A stretch of 64,000 nucleotides of DNA, taken from the NCBI GenBank assembly GCA_964451605.1, contig CAYVJA010000005.1, positions 1-64,000 of the forward strand. The letters are read 5' to 3'. Origin of the DNA: JAQVSH01 sp964451605 (lineage in GTDB: Bacteria > Bacteroidota > Bacteroidia > Bacteroidales > UBA4181). The number at the start of each line of letters is the position of its first letter. Position 1 is the first letter of the stretch. The translations under genes and the position numbers were made by a program. The notes beneath the pieces are model-generated. The model ran no database searches. It was not told the origin of the DNA and saw only the letters and a program-made list of their open reading frames with translations. Positions 41,887 to 50,728 of the stretch are shown one piece after another.

Positions 41887-43001
41887 GAAGGAGCACACAA
41901 ATAGGAGCCATCGCTTTAAAAGAGCTGCGACATATTTGGCGCGATAAGCGCAGTATGTTGATTTTGTTTGCGTTGCCCGCGCTGATTGTCTCCATATTCG
42001 GATTTGTGCTGTCGTTCGAAATAAAAGAGGTGGGGGTGGCTGCTCTTATTCAGGGCAATCGTGCTGAGGCGCAGCGCCTATTGGCTCGTTTCGACGCTTC
42101 CGAACAGTTTCATATAGTGGGTTCGGTGAGCAGCCCGGATCAAATAACCGATCTGTTGTCGTCCGAGAGGGTGAAGATGGTGGTGGTTTTTCCGGAGAGT
42201 TTCGGGTCGTTTCGTCGGCCCGATAGCACGCTACATCTCTTTATTGATGCCTCTTATACACGGGTTGCCACAGCTTTGGAGAGTGCGGCAAAGCAGATTG
42301 TGCAGCAGTATTGGTATGAAGAGCAGGCGGGGTTGGTGGCCTATGAGGGTAAAGAGAGTGCCAACGTCCATTTTCTCTATAATCCGGAGTTGAAGCGCGA
42401 AGCCATGCCTATTCCGGGGTTAATGATGATTATTTTCTTGTTGGTTTCGTCGGTCATGTTCAGTATCAGTGTAATCAGAGAGAGAGAGAATGGAACCGCA
42501 CGCTTGTTGGTACTGGCACCTCTCAACAATGCTCGCTGGGTTGTGGCAAAAGCCATTCCCTATTTAGGCATTGCCATCTTCCATATTGCCTCGGTCTGGC
42601 TCTTATGTTACCTCCTTTTTGGGGTATCTATTGCCGGCAGCAAAACGCTTTTCTTTGCATTGTGTCTTCTCTTTTCTGTGAATGCTATGGCCTTTGGTCT
42701 TCTGATAGCCTCCTGGGTAAATCGTCAGTTGGAGGCATTGATTATTTGCTGGCTATTTCTTTTCATTCCCAATCTTTTTTTGTCGGGGTTTATCTTCCCT
42801 CTTCAGAGTATGCCTGATCTCCTGAGAGGTGTGGCTGCATGTATGCCCGGCACCGCTTTTATGGAGGGATACAGGGGAATTGTTTTTCGCGGCACCGGTT
42901 TAGAGGTGAATCTGCGTTCGTTTCTTCTGTTGGCGCTTCCCCTTTTTCCAGTGGCCCGACTTGCTTTTTGGGGCATTTCTAACCGATACGCGCAACGATG
43001 A
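41883..43001 (+). CDS. ABC-2 type permease 1 (YbhS/YbhR-like)
   Basis: Inner-membrane permease of 372 residues: one N-terminal helix (MLILFALPALIVSIFGFVLSF), a large extracytoplasmic domain (about 50-165), then five helices. The conserved ABC-2 region IRERENGTARLLVLAPLNNARWVVAKAIPY lies on the cytoplasmic side, and GFIFPLQSMPDLLRG near the end is typical. Overlaps both neighbours by 4 nt. Confidence 0.9.
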   Translation: MRRSTQIGAIALKELRHIWRDKRSMLILFALPALIVSIFGFVLSFEIKEVGVAALIQGNRAEAQRLLARFDASEQFHIVGSVSSPDQITDLLSSERVKMVVVFPESFGSFRRPDSTLHLFIDASYTRVATALESAAKQIVQQYWYEEQAGLVAYEGKESANVHFLYNPELKREAMPIPGLMMIIFLLVSSVMFSISVIRERENGTARLLVLAPLNNARWVVAKAIPYLGIAIFHIASVWLLCYLLFGVSIAGSKTLFFALCLLFSVNAMAFGLLIASWVNRQLEALIICWLFLFIPNLFLSGFIFPLQSMPDLLRGVAACMPGTAFMEGYRGIVFRGTGLEVNLRSFLLLALPLFPVARLAFWGISNRYAQR

Positions 43002-44074
43002 TGATAGCTGCTGTTATAAAAAAGGAGTTTTTGCAGCTGTTTAGAAACAGGTTGCTCTTTTTTTTACTATGGGTGGCTCCGGTTGTGATTTTGGGTCTTA
43101 TCCCTCCGGCATTCGAGAATCTGGTTCGAATCCGTGCCGTGGTGGTAGATGAGGATAACTCTCCTTTGAGCCGTCAGGTACTCTCATCACTTCGCGTTTC
43201 GCCCTATTTCGAATCGGTTACGTTTATGCCTTCCGTGGCTGAGGCAGAGAAGGAGATGGATGGTGCCCGCGCCGATCTTGCGGTGGTGATTCCGTCCGGT
43301 TTTGAGAGGCAACTCCGCCCCGACCTTAAGCCCACGCTTCAACTGCTGGTTGACGGATCGCACACATTGAGCGCCTCCGATTATCTCTTTTATCTCTCTG
43401 AAACGCTCTGTTTTGTTCCGGCGAAACCCGGTTTTGTATTCGAGGTCCGGATGCTCTTTAACCAACTCTTTGCGGGCAAGATCTATTTTCTGGTCTCGCT
43501 CCTGGTGTTATTGATTACCCTTTTGGGGGTCTGTTTCGCAGCAATCAGCGTGGTAAATGAAAAGGAGCAGGGCATTCTCGATCAGCTGGAGGTAACCCCG
43601 ATGCATCGACTTGTATATCTGGCAGGGAAACTATTCCCTTTTTTGTTGGTGGGTCTGAGTGAGCTGTTACTGGGTCTGGGGTTTTGCCTGCTTTTTTACG
43701 ATTTGCATATGGCGGGATCGGTTGGATTGTTATTGCTCTTTTCTTCCTTTTATCTCTTATCGGTTTTGGGTTTGGGGTTAACTATCTCAATTCTATCGGA
43801 TAATCAGGTGCAAGCTATGTATCTGATAATTTTTGTTCTGCTCACGCTCATCTTGATGAGTACTATGTTTTCATTGTTGAGTAGTATGCCTCAGTGGGCT
43901 CAGCAGTTACGCTATCTGAATCCCATCTGGTTTATGCTTGAGGGGGCACGTTCCATTATTTTAAAAGGAGTGGGGTTTAAGGGAGTTATCGTGCCAATGG
44001 CTATTCTGGCTGTGATGGCTTTGGTAACTAACGGACTTTCCGTATTTTTGTTATATGTTAAAAGAAAAAGGTGA
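42998..44074 (+). CDS. ABC-2 type permease 2 (YbhR/YbhS-like)
   Basis: Second permease, 358 residues, with the same layout: an N-terminal helix LLFFLLWVAPVVILGLIPPAF, an extracytoplasmic domain, and VVNEKEQGILDQLEVTPMHRLVYLAGKLFP before the membrane bundle. It forms a heterodimer with permease 1 by analogy with YbhR/YbhS. The stop TGA shares a base with the ATG of the nitroreductase gene, linking the exporter to the biosynthetic genes. Confidence 0.9.
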   Translation: MMIAAVIKKEFLQLFRNRLLFFLLWVAPVVILGLIPPAFENLVRIRAVVVDEDNSPLSRQVLSSLRVSPYFESVTFMPSVAEAEKEMDGARADLAVVIPSGFERQLRPDLKPTLQLLVDGSHTLSASDYLFYLSETLCFVPAKPGFVFEVRMLFNQLFAGKIYFLVSLLVLLITLLGVCFAAISVVNEKEQGILDQLEVTPMHRLVYLAGKLFPFLLVGLSELLLGLGFCLLFYDLHMAGSVGLLLLFSSFYLLSVLGLGLTISILSDNQVQAMYLIIFVLLTLILMSTMFSLLSSMPQWAQQLRYLNPIWFMLEGARSIILKGVGFKGVIVPMAILAVMALVTNGLSVFLLYVKRKR

Positions 44075-44673
44075 TGCCATTAGATGCTGAGATGCCGGAT
44101 ATTCTTTATAATGAACTGCTTTCTATCTGCGAAGCCAGGAGAAGCTGTCGAAAATTTCAGCCCGCTCCGGTAGATCCCGCCGATGTGCAGCGAATGTTGA
44201 AGATTGCCTCCACATCGCCATTCGCTTCGGGTCGCAAAAACTGGGAAGTGCTTGTTGTAGACGATGTCAGGGTTCGCGATGCGATGGCTCTTGCGGTTTC
44301 GGAACAGTCGAAGCTTATGGCGCGTGAGATGGATAGCGAGCTGTCGAAGATTTTTTTGCAATACGCCGGGAATTTTCTGTTTTTCAGGGATGCGCCCTTG
44401 CTGTTTGTTCCGGTATTTCGGGTGGCTCCTACTATGAAGGCTCTGTTGCGCGACCAGGTTACCCCCGAAATTTTATTGTGGGAGAGAGATAATGCCGTGC
44501 AATCTATCTCGTGTGTGGCAATGCTCCTTTTGCTGGCCGCCCAAACGCTTGGCCTGGGTGCCTGTTATATGACCGGACCGTTGTTGGCGCACCACAGGTT
44601 GGCTTCTGTGTTGCAATTACCTCCCGAAAGGAGAATCGGGGCCATTATCCCTGTGGGGCGGCCCCATGTATAA
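44074..44673 (+). CDS. Nitroreductase-family FMN oxidoreductase
   Basis: About 199 residues. CEARRSCRKFQPAPVDPADVQRML is the usual N-terminal FMN-binding part, STSPFASGRKNWEVLVVDD the next loop, and LGLGACYMTGPLLAH with PPERRIGAIIPVGRP the C-terminal motifs. Such enzymes reduce nitro groups, quinones or enones with NAD(P)H, or modify natural products. Translational coupling to the exporter permease and position just before the ACP suggest it tailors the product. ATG 44074 is preferred over GTG 44071. Confidence 0.85.
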   Translation: MPLDAEMPDILYNELLSICEARRSCRKFQPAPVDPADVQRMLKIASTSPFASGRKNWEVLVVDDVRVRDAMALAVSEQSKLMAREMDSELSKIFLQYAGNFLFFRDAPLLFVPVFRVAPTMKALLRDQVTPEILLWERDNAVQSISCVAMLLLLAAQTLGLGACYMTGPLLAHHRLASVLQLPPERRIGAIIPVGRPHV

Positions 44674-44710
44674 TTTTTCGCTACTAACTATTAACTAATA
44701 TGTTACATGT

Positions 44711-45079
44711 ATGAATGTTGAAAACAAATTGCGCGAGTTGTTGATGCCTATTTTAGGAATTCCTTCGGTCGAGAAAATTCTGCCCGAGCATGCTCTGGTG
44801 AATGATCTGGGTGCCGAGAGTATCGATTTTGTGGAGATTCTCTATGTGATTGAGACCCATTTCGGGGTGAAGATCCGGATTCAGGAGATAACCATGGTAG
44901 ATTACTCTTCGGAAGATATGCTTACCGACGGTAAGTTGACCCCGGAACTGGCCGATCGGCTGAATGCCGATTTTCGGACTGATCGTTTTCAACCCGGGCA
45001 AACTGTAAGAGATATCTACGAACATTTTACCGTTGCCGACCTGGCTACTGTTATCGAGAAAAAGATGAACCAAAAATAG
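44711..45079 (+). CDS. Acyl carrier protein
   Basis: 122 residues, longer than the 78 of a standard AcpP. The phosphopantetheine Ser is about residue 37 in NDLGAESIDFVEILYVIE; the usual DSLD is replaced by ESID. The second half (SEDMLTDGKLTPELADRLNADF, TVRDIYEHFTVADLATVIEKK) extends the fold. Carriers like this serve dedicated pathways and not housekeeping fatty-acid synthesis. 37 bp after the nitroreductase and 6 bp before the dehydratase. Confidence 0.88.
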   Translation: MNVENKLRELLMPILGIPSVEKILPEHALVNDLGAESIDFVEILYVIETHFGVKIRIQEITMVDYSSEDMLTDGKLTPELADRLNADFRTDRFQPGQTVRDIYEHFTVADLATVIEKKMNQK

Positions 45080-45085
45080 GGTACT

Positions 45086-45562
45086 ATGCGATTTTATATG
45101 ATAGACCGTATTCGGGAGGTGGCCCCGGGAAAGTATGTAGAGGGGATTAAGAACATCACCATGAGCGATGATGTGTTTAATGAACATTTTCCCGGATATC
45201 CCATTTTCCCCGGTTCGCTGATTCTGGAGGGTCTGGCGCAGTTAAGCGGGCTCTTCTTTGAGTATTGTATCAAAGAACAGGGTTTGCCTCAGAAACGGGC
45301 CGCTCTCTCTATGGTGAATCGCATGAAATATCGCAGACTCGTAATTCCCGGCGACCAACTGGTTTACCGTGCCGATGTGAAGATGTTTTATCCCGACGAA
45401 TATGCCGTTGTAACGGTAAAGGCTGTTTGCGACGGGGAGTTGTGTGCGGAGGGTGAGCTCTTCTTTACCTTTCTCGATATCATGGACGAGGAGATGAAAC
45501 AAACCGGCAACAGACTCATGGAGATGGCCTTTAAACAGGTTAAGATTGTTGATGCAAAATGA
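45086..45562 (+). CDS. FabZ/FabA-like 3-hydroxyacyl-ACP dehydratase
   Basis: Hot-dog fold enzyme, 158 residues. His34 in NEHFPGYPIFPG and Glu48 in SLILEGLAQ match the catalytic pair of FabZ. It would remove water from 3-hydroxyacyl-ACP to give enoyl chains. The overlap with the next gene (ATGA) shows coupling. With the KS and ketoreductase but no enoyl reductase nearby, unsaturated or polyene products are possible. Confidence 0.87.
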   Translation: MRFYMIDRIREVAPGKYVEGIKNITMSDDVFNEHFPGYPIFPGSLILEGLAQLSGLFFEYCIKEQGLPQKRAALSMVNRMKYRRLVIPGDQLVYRADVKMFYPDEYAVVTVKAVCDGELCAEGELFFTFLDIMDEEMKQTGNRLMEMAFKQVKIVDAK

Positions 45563-46131
45563 AAATAGTATACAAAAGCTATTCGCCCTCCGATGAAATT
45601 CCGGTGTACGATGTGGTTGTACACCGGAAACTTGTAAAGTACTATACCCGCGAAACTATGGCGGCTGTGGTGGCTGCGCATGAGTTACTCTCCGGAGGGG
45701 AGGTAGAGAGTGATATGCCTTTTTTTTACACTTCGGCCGAAACCGCTTTTGTGGAGTTCTATACAGGGGCTTGCAAAACCTACTCGGAGCGCAATACGCA
45801 CTTTGCCACCGACCGTTTTATTGAAGATGTGGTGCCAACCATATCGCCACTTTCGCAGTTTAAGATGATGCGCAATATGACACACTGTTTTGTGGCTATG
45901 GAACACGGTTTGAAGGGTGATAATGCGGCGATGCTCCATTCCGTTTCAGGATTGCTCTATTCGGCGCTTTTGTGTGGATACAAAGGTCCGGTGCTGATGG
46001 GTGCAGGGCAGCTTTATGCCGATGGCGCTGTTGAGTGCGGCTTTGCGCAACTGCTTCCGGCAGAGTTGGAGCAACATCCTCTGCTTGGAAGTTTGGCCGA
46101 GGCAATCACCTTTTTCCGACCTTTTAAATAA
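45559..46131 (+). CDS. Ketosynthase-like protein lacking the catalytic domain (PF13723-like)
   Basis: 190 residues, placed between dehydratase and active ketosynthase. The C-terminal half (ISPLSQFKMMRNMTHCFVAMEHGLKGDNAAMLHSVSGLLYSALLCGYKGPVLMGAGQLYADGAVECGFAQLL) has the pattern of the thiolase-fold N-terminal part of beta-ketoacyl synthases. No nucleophile-elbow Cys or later His residues are present. Similar short proteins occur in aryl polyene clusters. It might act as a chain-length or scaffolding partner of the KS. Family assignment is moderate. Confidence 0.6.
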   Translation: MKIVYKSYSPSDEIPVYDVVVHRKLVKYYTRETMAAVVAAHELLSGGEVESDMPFFYTSAETAFVEFYTGACKTYSERNTHFATDRFIEDVVPTISPLSQFKMMRNMTHCFVAMEHGLKGDNAAMLHSVSGLLYSALLCGYKGPVLMGAGQLYADGAVECGFAQLLPAELEQHPLLGSLAEAITFFRPFK

Positions 46132-46138
46132 CAGGCGT

Positions 46139-47338
46139 ATGGCTGTGGTAATTACAGGTATGGGCGTGCATTCGCCATTGGGCTGTTCGTTTGCCGAGTC
46201 GCTCCAACAGCTTGCCCGGGGCGTGCGGTGTGTAGACGATATTCAGAATTTCGATACAACAGGGTATCCTATGAAGGCGGCCGGTGAGGTTCGGCATAAG
46301 GGGGCAGTGGTACGCACCCCCCCGGATGTCGACAGAAAGATCCGGTTCCTCGACGGAGCGCTGGAGGAGCTTCGGCTTGCTACCGGTTTCGACACGCGTT
46401 ACTCGCCTTCCGAACTGATTATGAACATGGGTTGCGGGGTAGATCATGTAGATATGGAGGGGCTCTTTACCCGTAAGGAGTATCTTTTGCCGTCTACAAC
46501 CCCCCTGCAAACACACCACAAAACAGCTCAACAGATGAACCATCTTGCCCTGAAATATCGGGCGCAGGGCGGATGTCATCTTTTTGTGTCGGCCTGTGTA
46601 GCTTCTACTCAAGCTATTGGCTTATCGTACAGAATGTTGAAAAGCGGCATGGATCGGGCCGTTCTTACCGGGGGTACTGAGTCGATGATTTCGCACATAA
46701 ACTATATAGGCTTCTATCTCCTGGGTGCCATGGCTTCGGGTTTTCCGTCGCCCGAGGCATGTAAGCCCTTCGATCGACGTAGGAACGGCACTGTTCTGGG
46801 AGAGGGGGCTGCCGCCCTTTTGTTGGAGAGTAGCCACCGGGCTCGTAGGGATACCATTTTAGCAGAGATCTGCGGCTATGGTTCTACCAACGATGCCTAC
46901 TCGGTTACCGATCCGGATCCTTCGGCGCGACAATTGGCCAGAGCCATAGAGATTGCACTGCAGGAGGCGCAGATAGGCGCCGAAATGATAGATTGTCTGC
47001 ATCTGCACGGTACCGGAACACCAAAGAACGATCCGGCCGAGTATCGGGCTCTGCAGTTGATATTTGGTGACCGTTTGGCCGACCTTCCGGTCTTTTCGAT
47101 GAAGGGGCAGATAGGACATCTGATTGCCTCTTGCGGAGCCATGGAGTTGTTGGGTGTACTCCATTCTATTCAGCATCAGGAGGTTCTTCCTACGGTAAAT
47201 TTCTCGGAGCCCGATCCTGATGCGCCCTTCTTTGTGGTGAAAGATAAGCCGCTTTCGCTGCCTGTGAGGTATGTGCTAAAACTCAATTCGGCTTTTGGTG
47301 GAGAGAATACGGCTTTGATTATCAAGAAATTTGCATGA
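46139..47338 (+). CDS. Beta-ketoacyl-ACP synthase (FabF-like), active-site complete
   Basis: 399-residue condensing enzyme. Nucleophile Cys153 in VSACVASTQAIG, His290 in LHGTGTPKND and His327 in MKGQIGHLIASCGAME complete the Cys-His-His triad. ATG 46139 starts MAVVITGMGVHSPLG, the usual KS opening. It extends acyl-ACP by two carbons using malonyl-ACP. The stop overlaps the region just before the ketoreductase start. It is likely dedicated to the local product and not the housekeeping FabF. Confidence 0.93.
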   Translation: MAVVITGMGVHSPLGCSFAESLQQLARGVRCVDDIQNFDTTGYPMKAAGEVRHKGAVVRTPPDVDRKIRFLDGALEELRLATGFDTRYSPSELIMNMGCGVDHVDMEGLFTRKEYLLPSTTPLQTHHKTAQQMNHLALKYRAQGGCHLFVSACVASTQAIGLSYRMLKSGMDRAVLTGGTESMISHINYIGFYLLGAMASGFPSPEACKPFDRRRNGTVLGEGAAALLLESSHRARRDTILAEICGYGSTNDAYSVTDPDPSARQLARAIEIALQEAQIGAEMIDCLHLHGTGTPKNDPAEYRALQLIFGDRLADLPVFSMKGQIGHLIASCGAMELLGVLHSIQHQEVLPTVNFSEPDPDAPFFVVKDKPLSLPVRYVLKLNSAFGGENTALIIKKFA

Positions 47339-47342
47339 TGCT

Positions 47343-48047
47343 ATGGGAAAGATTGTGATTACCGGAGCCAGTTCGGACATTGGTCGGGCCATTGTTGAGC
47401 AGTTATCGTTGCTTGGAAAACCGATGGTATTGCACTGTAATCGCAATCCCGAACGTTTGCAGCCATGGGAAAATGGGGCAGAGGTTGTTGTAGCCGATTT
47501 TTCGAAAGAGTCGGAGGTCGACCGGTTTCTTTCTCACATTGATGATGCGGAGATATTGGTAAATGCAGCCGCCTGCACCATTACGGAGTTAATCCCCCAG
47601 ATGAGTCTGGAATCGATTCACCGCATGGTAGAGATTAATATCGTGGCTTTTACCCGGATTTGTCAGGCGGTAATTCCTGCCATGTGCATTAACCGTCACG
47701 GAATTCTGGTGCATATCTCCTCGGCAACCGCTTCGAAGGTGTTTCGCGGGCAGTCGGTGTATGGCGGTACGAAGGCCTATATAGAGGCCTTTTCGAAAGC
47801 CATAGTGGCAGAGTATGGACGAAAAGGGATCAGAAGTAATTGTGTGTCGCCAGGCAGTATCGACGCCGGAACCCTCTCGATGCTTCGCAATATTATGGAA
47901 GATAAGGTAAAGGGGTTTAACGCGATGAACGCATTAGGTACCCCCCGGAATGTGGCCGATGCTGTGGCCTTTCTTTGCAGTCCGGAAGCCGCATTTGTAA
48001 ATGGCACTGTGCTTCATGTTGACGGGGGGCACTGGAGCGGTATCTGA
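47343..48047 (+). CDS. FabG-like 3-ketoacyl-ACP reductase (SDR)
   Basis: Short-chain dehydrogenase of 234 residues: NADP-binding TGASSDIG at the start, NAAACT replacing NNAG, Ser126/127, Tyr140 and Lys144 in VYGGTKAY, and a C-terminal NGTVLHVDGGHWSG. The ATG at 47343 is preferred to a TTG at 47331. It would reduce 3-ketoacyl-ACP made by the KS, followed by the dehydratase. Last gene of the operon; convergent with the MBL-fold gene 12 bp away. Confidence 0.9.
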   Translation: MGKIVITGASSDIGRAIVEQLSLLGKPMVLHCNRNPERLQPWENGAEVVVADFSKESEVDRFLSHIDDAEILVNAAACTITELIPQMSLESIHRMVEINIVAFTRICQAVIPAMCINRHGILVHISSATASKVFRGQSVYGGTKAYIEAFSKAIVAEYGRKGIRSNCVSPGSIDAGTLSMLRNIMEDKVKGFNAMNALGTPRNVADAVAFLCSPEAAFVNGTVLHVDGGHWSGI

Positions 48048-48059
48048 TGCATAAGTGCG

Positions 48060-48713
48060 TTACCCTCTTGTTCTGCGCATAATTTTAAAAAATGGATTCA
48101 GGCAATCTTCCTCCTCAATGGAGGTAGATGCGCCGTGTCCCGAAAAGATACGCGTGTCCGGAGGCAGTGAAAGTATCTTTTCTTTCAGACATTCCAAAAG
48201 TTCGGCATAGCCGGCGTTTGAGAATCCGAGGCTTCCTTTGATTAGTGTATCGCCCGAGAAGAGGAGATGCTCCGAGGGTTCATAAAAACAGACAGAGCCC
48301 GGTGTATGCCCGGGCGTATGAAGTACAGAAAGTTGAATCGAGCCAAATCTTTTTTCTTCAGCATCGAACAGGGGGTTCGGATTTAGCGCAACGGAGCCGG
48401 AAAGTTGTACTCCATATACACCGGCAACCGCAGAAGAACTTTTCAGCTCCCCGAAATCGTCGGAATGGAGAAAGGCATCAATGCCATACTGATTGCAGAG
48501 CCAATCTGCTCCCATGGTGTGGTCAAAATGGCCGTGCGTTAACAGCAGTGCCAGAGGGTGTAAATGGTTGAGCGAGATGAAATGGGTCACTTCATCCCGC
48601 TCAACACCATTGTTGCATCCCGCATCAATGATTACACAATCACCACCCTTTTGCCATAAGAGATGGGTGTTAGACCGCATCCCGTTAAAAACAAAAGATG
48701 TAATTTGCAGCAT
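48060..48713 (-). CDS. MBL-fold metallo-hydrolase (glyoxalase II-like)
   Basis: 217 residues. THGHFDHTMG gives the HxHxDH zinc motif, HTPGHTPGSVCFY the next His, FSGDTLIKGSLG the bridging Asp and FSGHGASTSIEEE the last His. Cytoplasmic, no signal peptide. Members hydrolyse thioesters such as hydroxyacylglutathione or other acyl-thiols, so it could in principle release a product of the neighbouring ACP pathway, but it lies on the other strand and a housekeeping role is as likely. Confidence 0.88.
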   Translation of the reverse strand: MLQITSFVFNGMRSNTHLLWQKGGDCVIIDAGCNNGVERDEVTHFISLNHLHPLALLLTHGHFDHTMGADWLCNQYGIDAFLHSDDFGELKSSSAVAGVYGVQLSGSVALNPNPLFDAEEKRFGSIQLSVLHTPGHTPGSVCFYEPSEHLLFSGDTLIKGSLGFSNAGYAELLECLKEKILSLPPDTRIFSGHGASTSIEEEDCLNPFFKIMRRTRG

Positions 48714-48719
48714 ATCTTC

Positions 48720-49289
48720 TTACAACAGTTCTACTCTAGCGGTCGATTCAACGGGCATAGTAATCAGGAAGCTGGTACCTGAAGGGAGATTGGTTTGTCC
48801 CTTAACCTCAAGAATAATGGTTCCGGTGCTGAGCATCCGATTGAGAGAGGTTTGGAGGAAGGTTTTCATTTTCGAAGCCGAGTAGGTAGATCCGCTGATA
48901 ATTGATGCTTCGGTAAAACCGGCCACTTTGGTGGTTCCGTTGGCATCGTACGAGTTTACTTCGAGGTTGGTGATCGTAAACTGCGTTGCGGATAAGGTGG
49001 CAATCAGCTGTACATTGTCTATCCGAAAAGAGATATCTTCGTCGAGATACTCTTCCAGTTCGCCGAATTTGGGATCGGAGGTGTTAACCGTAATCCTTTT
49101 TGTGAAGTTGGTGAGCGTTGCGTCTTTTAATTCGGCAATACCTACCGGGGTGGCAGTCTGGCAGGCAAAAGTATACGAGTAATCGGGAATTTCGACATTC
49201 ACAGTGGTGGCATCTTCCAGCGCATCGCAGCCGAAGAGTCCGGCCGTGGCCACAAACAGTAAAGAGAGGAGATAGTTTCGGGATCTCAT
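48720..49289 (-). CDS. Hypothetical lipoprotein
   Basis: 189 residues from ATG 49289: MRSRNYLLSLLFVATAGLFGCDALEDATTV has a lipobox before Cys, so the protein is likely anchored to a membrane outside the cytoplasm. The rest is Thr/Ser-rich and beta-strand-like, with ITVNTSDPKFGELEEYLDEDISFRIDNVQL. No enzyme motifs seen and no family named with confidence. Seven bp upstream of the MBL-fold gene on the same strand. Confidence 0.75.
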   Translation of the reverse strand: MRSRNYLLSLLFVATAGLFGCDALEDATTVNVEIPDYSYTFACQTATPVGIAELKDATLTNFTKRITVNTSDPKFGELEEYLDEDISFRIDNVQLIATLSATQFTITNLEVNSYDANGTTKVAGFTEASIISGSTYSASKMKTFLQTSLNRMLSTGTIILEVKGQTNLPSGTSFLITMPVESTARVELL

Positions 49290-49393
49290 AGCAGTTGTTT
49301 TTTGGTTAGTATTGTTGTGCAAACATACGTTAACTCCCCATAGAGGTGTTCACCAGATTCGCAATTATCTCACAATATTGTACAATCTTGGGT

Positions 49394-49424
49394 TTTGTAT
49401 TCTTGGAAAGATTGGATACCTTTG
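49394..49424 (+). promoter_or_regulatory. Consensus Bacteroidetes promoter of the AraC-type regulator
   Basis: TTTG (49394-49397), exactly 19 bp, then TACCTTTG (49417-49424) is a full match to TTTG-N19-TAnnTTTG. It lies 37 bp before ATG 49461 and decides against the longer reading from a TTG at 49395, which would start inside the promoter. Confidence 0.75.
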
Positions 49425-49460
49425 ATCTCCTACTACCCACTACCTGCAACGGCGCTGATT

Positions 49461-50648
49461 ATGCTCTTTTCGGTTATTGCCTTTCTGCCTATGTATGTCT
49501 GCGGCTTCTGGTCGCTGGCGCTGTTGCTCGATTTTTCGTCGCGAAACAGGGCCAAATCGTTTCTTGGCGTTTTTATGTTGGTGGCCTTTGTGCTCTACTG
49601 TTGTCATGGCCTCTTTTTTACGCGCCAATACCATCTTTATACAGTGGCCGATCCCATATATAACTTTGCGTCGCTGGCCGTTTACCCCATGTATTACCTC
49701 TATGTGCGGCTTTTGACGGTTGATGAACGACTCTCTCCCCGTAGATATCTGCTCTTGCTTCCGGCTCTCTTCTCCGGACTTTCCATAGGCCTGCTTAATC
49801 TGCTTATGACTCCCACCGAGGAGGAGGCCTATGTGCACCTGTTTGGATTCAGAGAGCAATGGGATACCCCCCCCTCCGGGCTGGTTATGTGGCAGATTAG
49901 AGTGGTTTTGCTCTCCAGAATTCTTTTTTGTGTGCAACTTATCCCTATTGTTTGGCACACATTTACACTGATTACCCGTTACCAGAATCGGATTGCCAAC
50001 TTCTATTCCCATTCGGAGGGCCGATCGCTGCAGTGGACTCGCTATATTTTGGTCACGTTTGTAGTACTTTCGGCCATAAGCCTGATTTGCAGTGTGATTG
50101 GAAGGACCTATTTTGTGGTTCATTCACAGGCGGTTGTGATACCCAGTATTCTCTTCAGCGCCTTTCTTTTTGGTGTGGGCTGGCTCGGTTCGCACCAAAA
50201 TTATACGGTGGTAAATGTCATTAAAGACGAAACCCTCTCCGAATCGGGTGAGCCCTCTCTTCATATTCTTCCCGGCTCGTTGCCGATGTTAAAGAACCAT
50301 TTAATGGAGCTAATGGAGCAAAAGGAGATCTACCGGAAGCAGGATTTGCGCATAACCGATTTAGCGGCCATGCTAAACACCAACCGTACCTATCTCTCCC
50401 GATTAATCAATACAGAGCTGGACACCTCTTTTGCCGATTTTGTGAACCGATACCGGGTGGAGTATGCAAAAACGCTGCTAAAGAATTCCCGATTTGCCAA
50501 TTACGGACTTCTGTTTGTATCGGAACAGGCCGGATTTGCCAGTCTAAACTCCTTTTTGCGTGCTTTTAAAAAGGAGGAGGGAGTAACACCTTCAAAATTC
50601 AGGCAGTTACATCTCACGCAATCAGAGTCATTGCAGAAAAATTCCTGA
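49461..50648 (+). CDS. Membrane-anchored AraC-family transcriptional regulator
   Basis: 395 residues. The N-terminal 240 residues hold about six or seven hydrophobic helices (MLFSVIAFLPMYVCGFWSLALLL, FLGVFMLVAFVLYCCHGLFF, YILVTFVVLSAISLICSVIG, AVVIPSILFSAFLFGVGWLG), a sensor-like membrane part. The C-terminal AraC domain has ITDLAAMLNTNRTYLSRLINTELDTSFADFVNRYRVEYAKTLL and EQAGFASLNSFLRAFKKEEGVTPSKFR. It may sense an envelope signal. Upstream of, and co-directional with, the ABC system at 50729, but with 80 bp between them and a separate -7-like box (TACGTTTG near 50695). Confidence 0.87.
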   Translation: MLFSVIAFLPMYVCGFWSLALLLDFSSRNRAKSFLGVFMLVAFVLYCCHGLFFTRQYHLYTVADPIYNFASLAVYPMYYLYVRLLTVDERLSPRRYLLLLPALFSGLSIGLLNLLMTPTEEEAYVHLFGFREQWDTPPSGLVMWQIRVVLLSRILFCVQLIPIVWHTFTLITRYQNRIANFYSHSEGRSLQWTRYILVTFVVLSAISLICSVIGRTYFVVHSQAVVIPSILFSAFLFGVGWLGSHQNYTVVNVIKDETLSESGEPSLHILPGSLPMLKNHLMELMEQKEIYRKQDLRITDLAAMLNTNRTYLSRLINTELDTSFADFVNRYRVEYAKTLLKNSRFANYGLLFVSEQAGFASLNSFLRAFKKEEGVTPSKFRQLHLTQSESLQKNS

Positions 50649-50728
50649 TTTTTTATTTTTTTTTGTACACCCTGCATTTTTTTCGAGAAAAGCATTACGT
50701 TTGTACTGTACTAGATAACTAATACAGT

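Noticed and set aside
49395..49460. Longer N-terminus for the AraC-type regulator from a TTG codon
   Set aside because: A full-consensus promoter (49394-49424) covers this stretch, so transcription starts after it.
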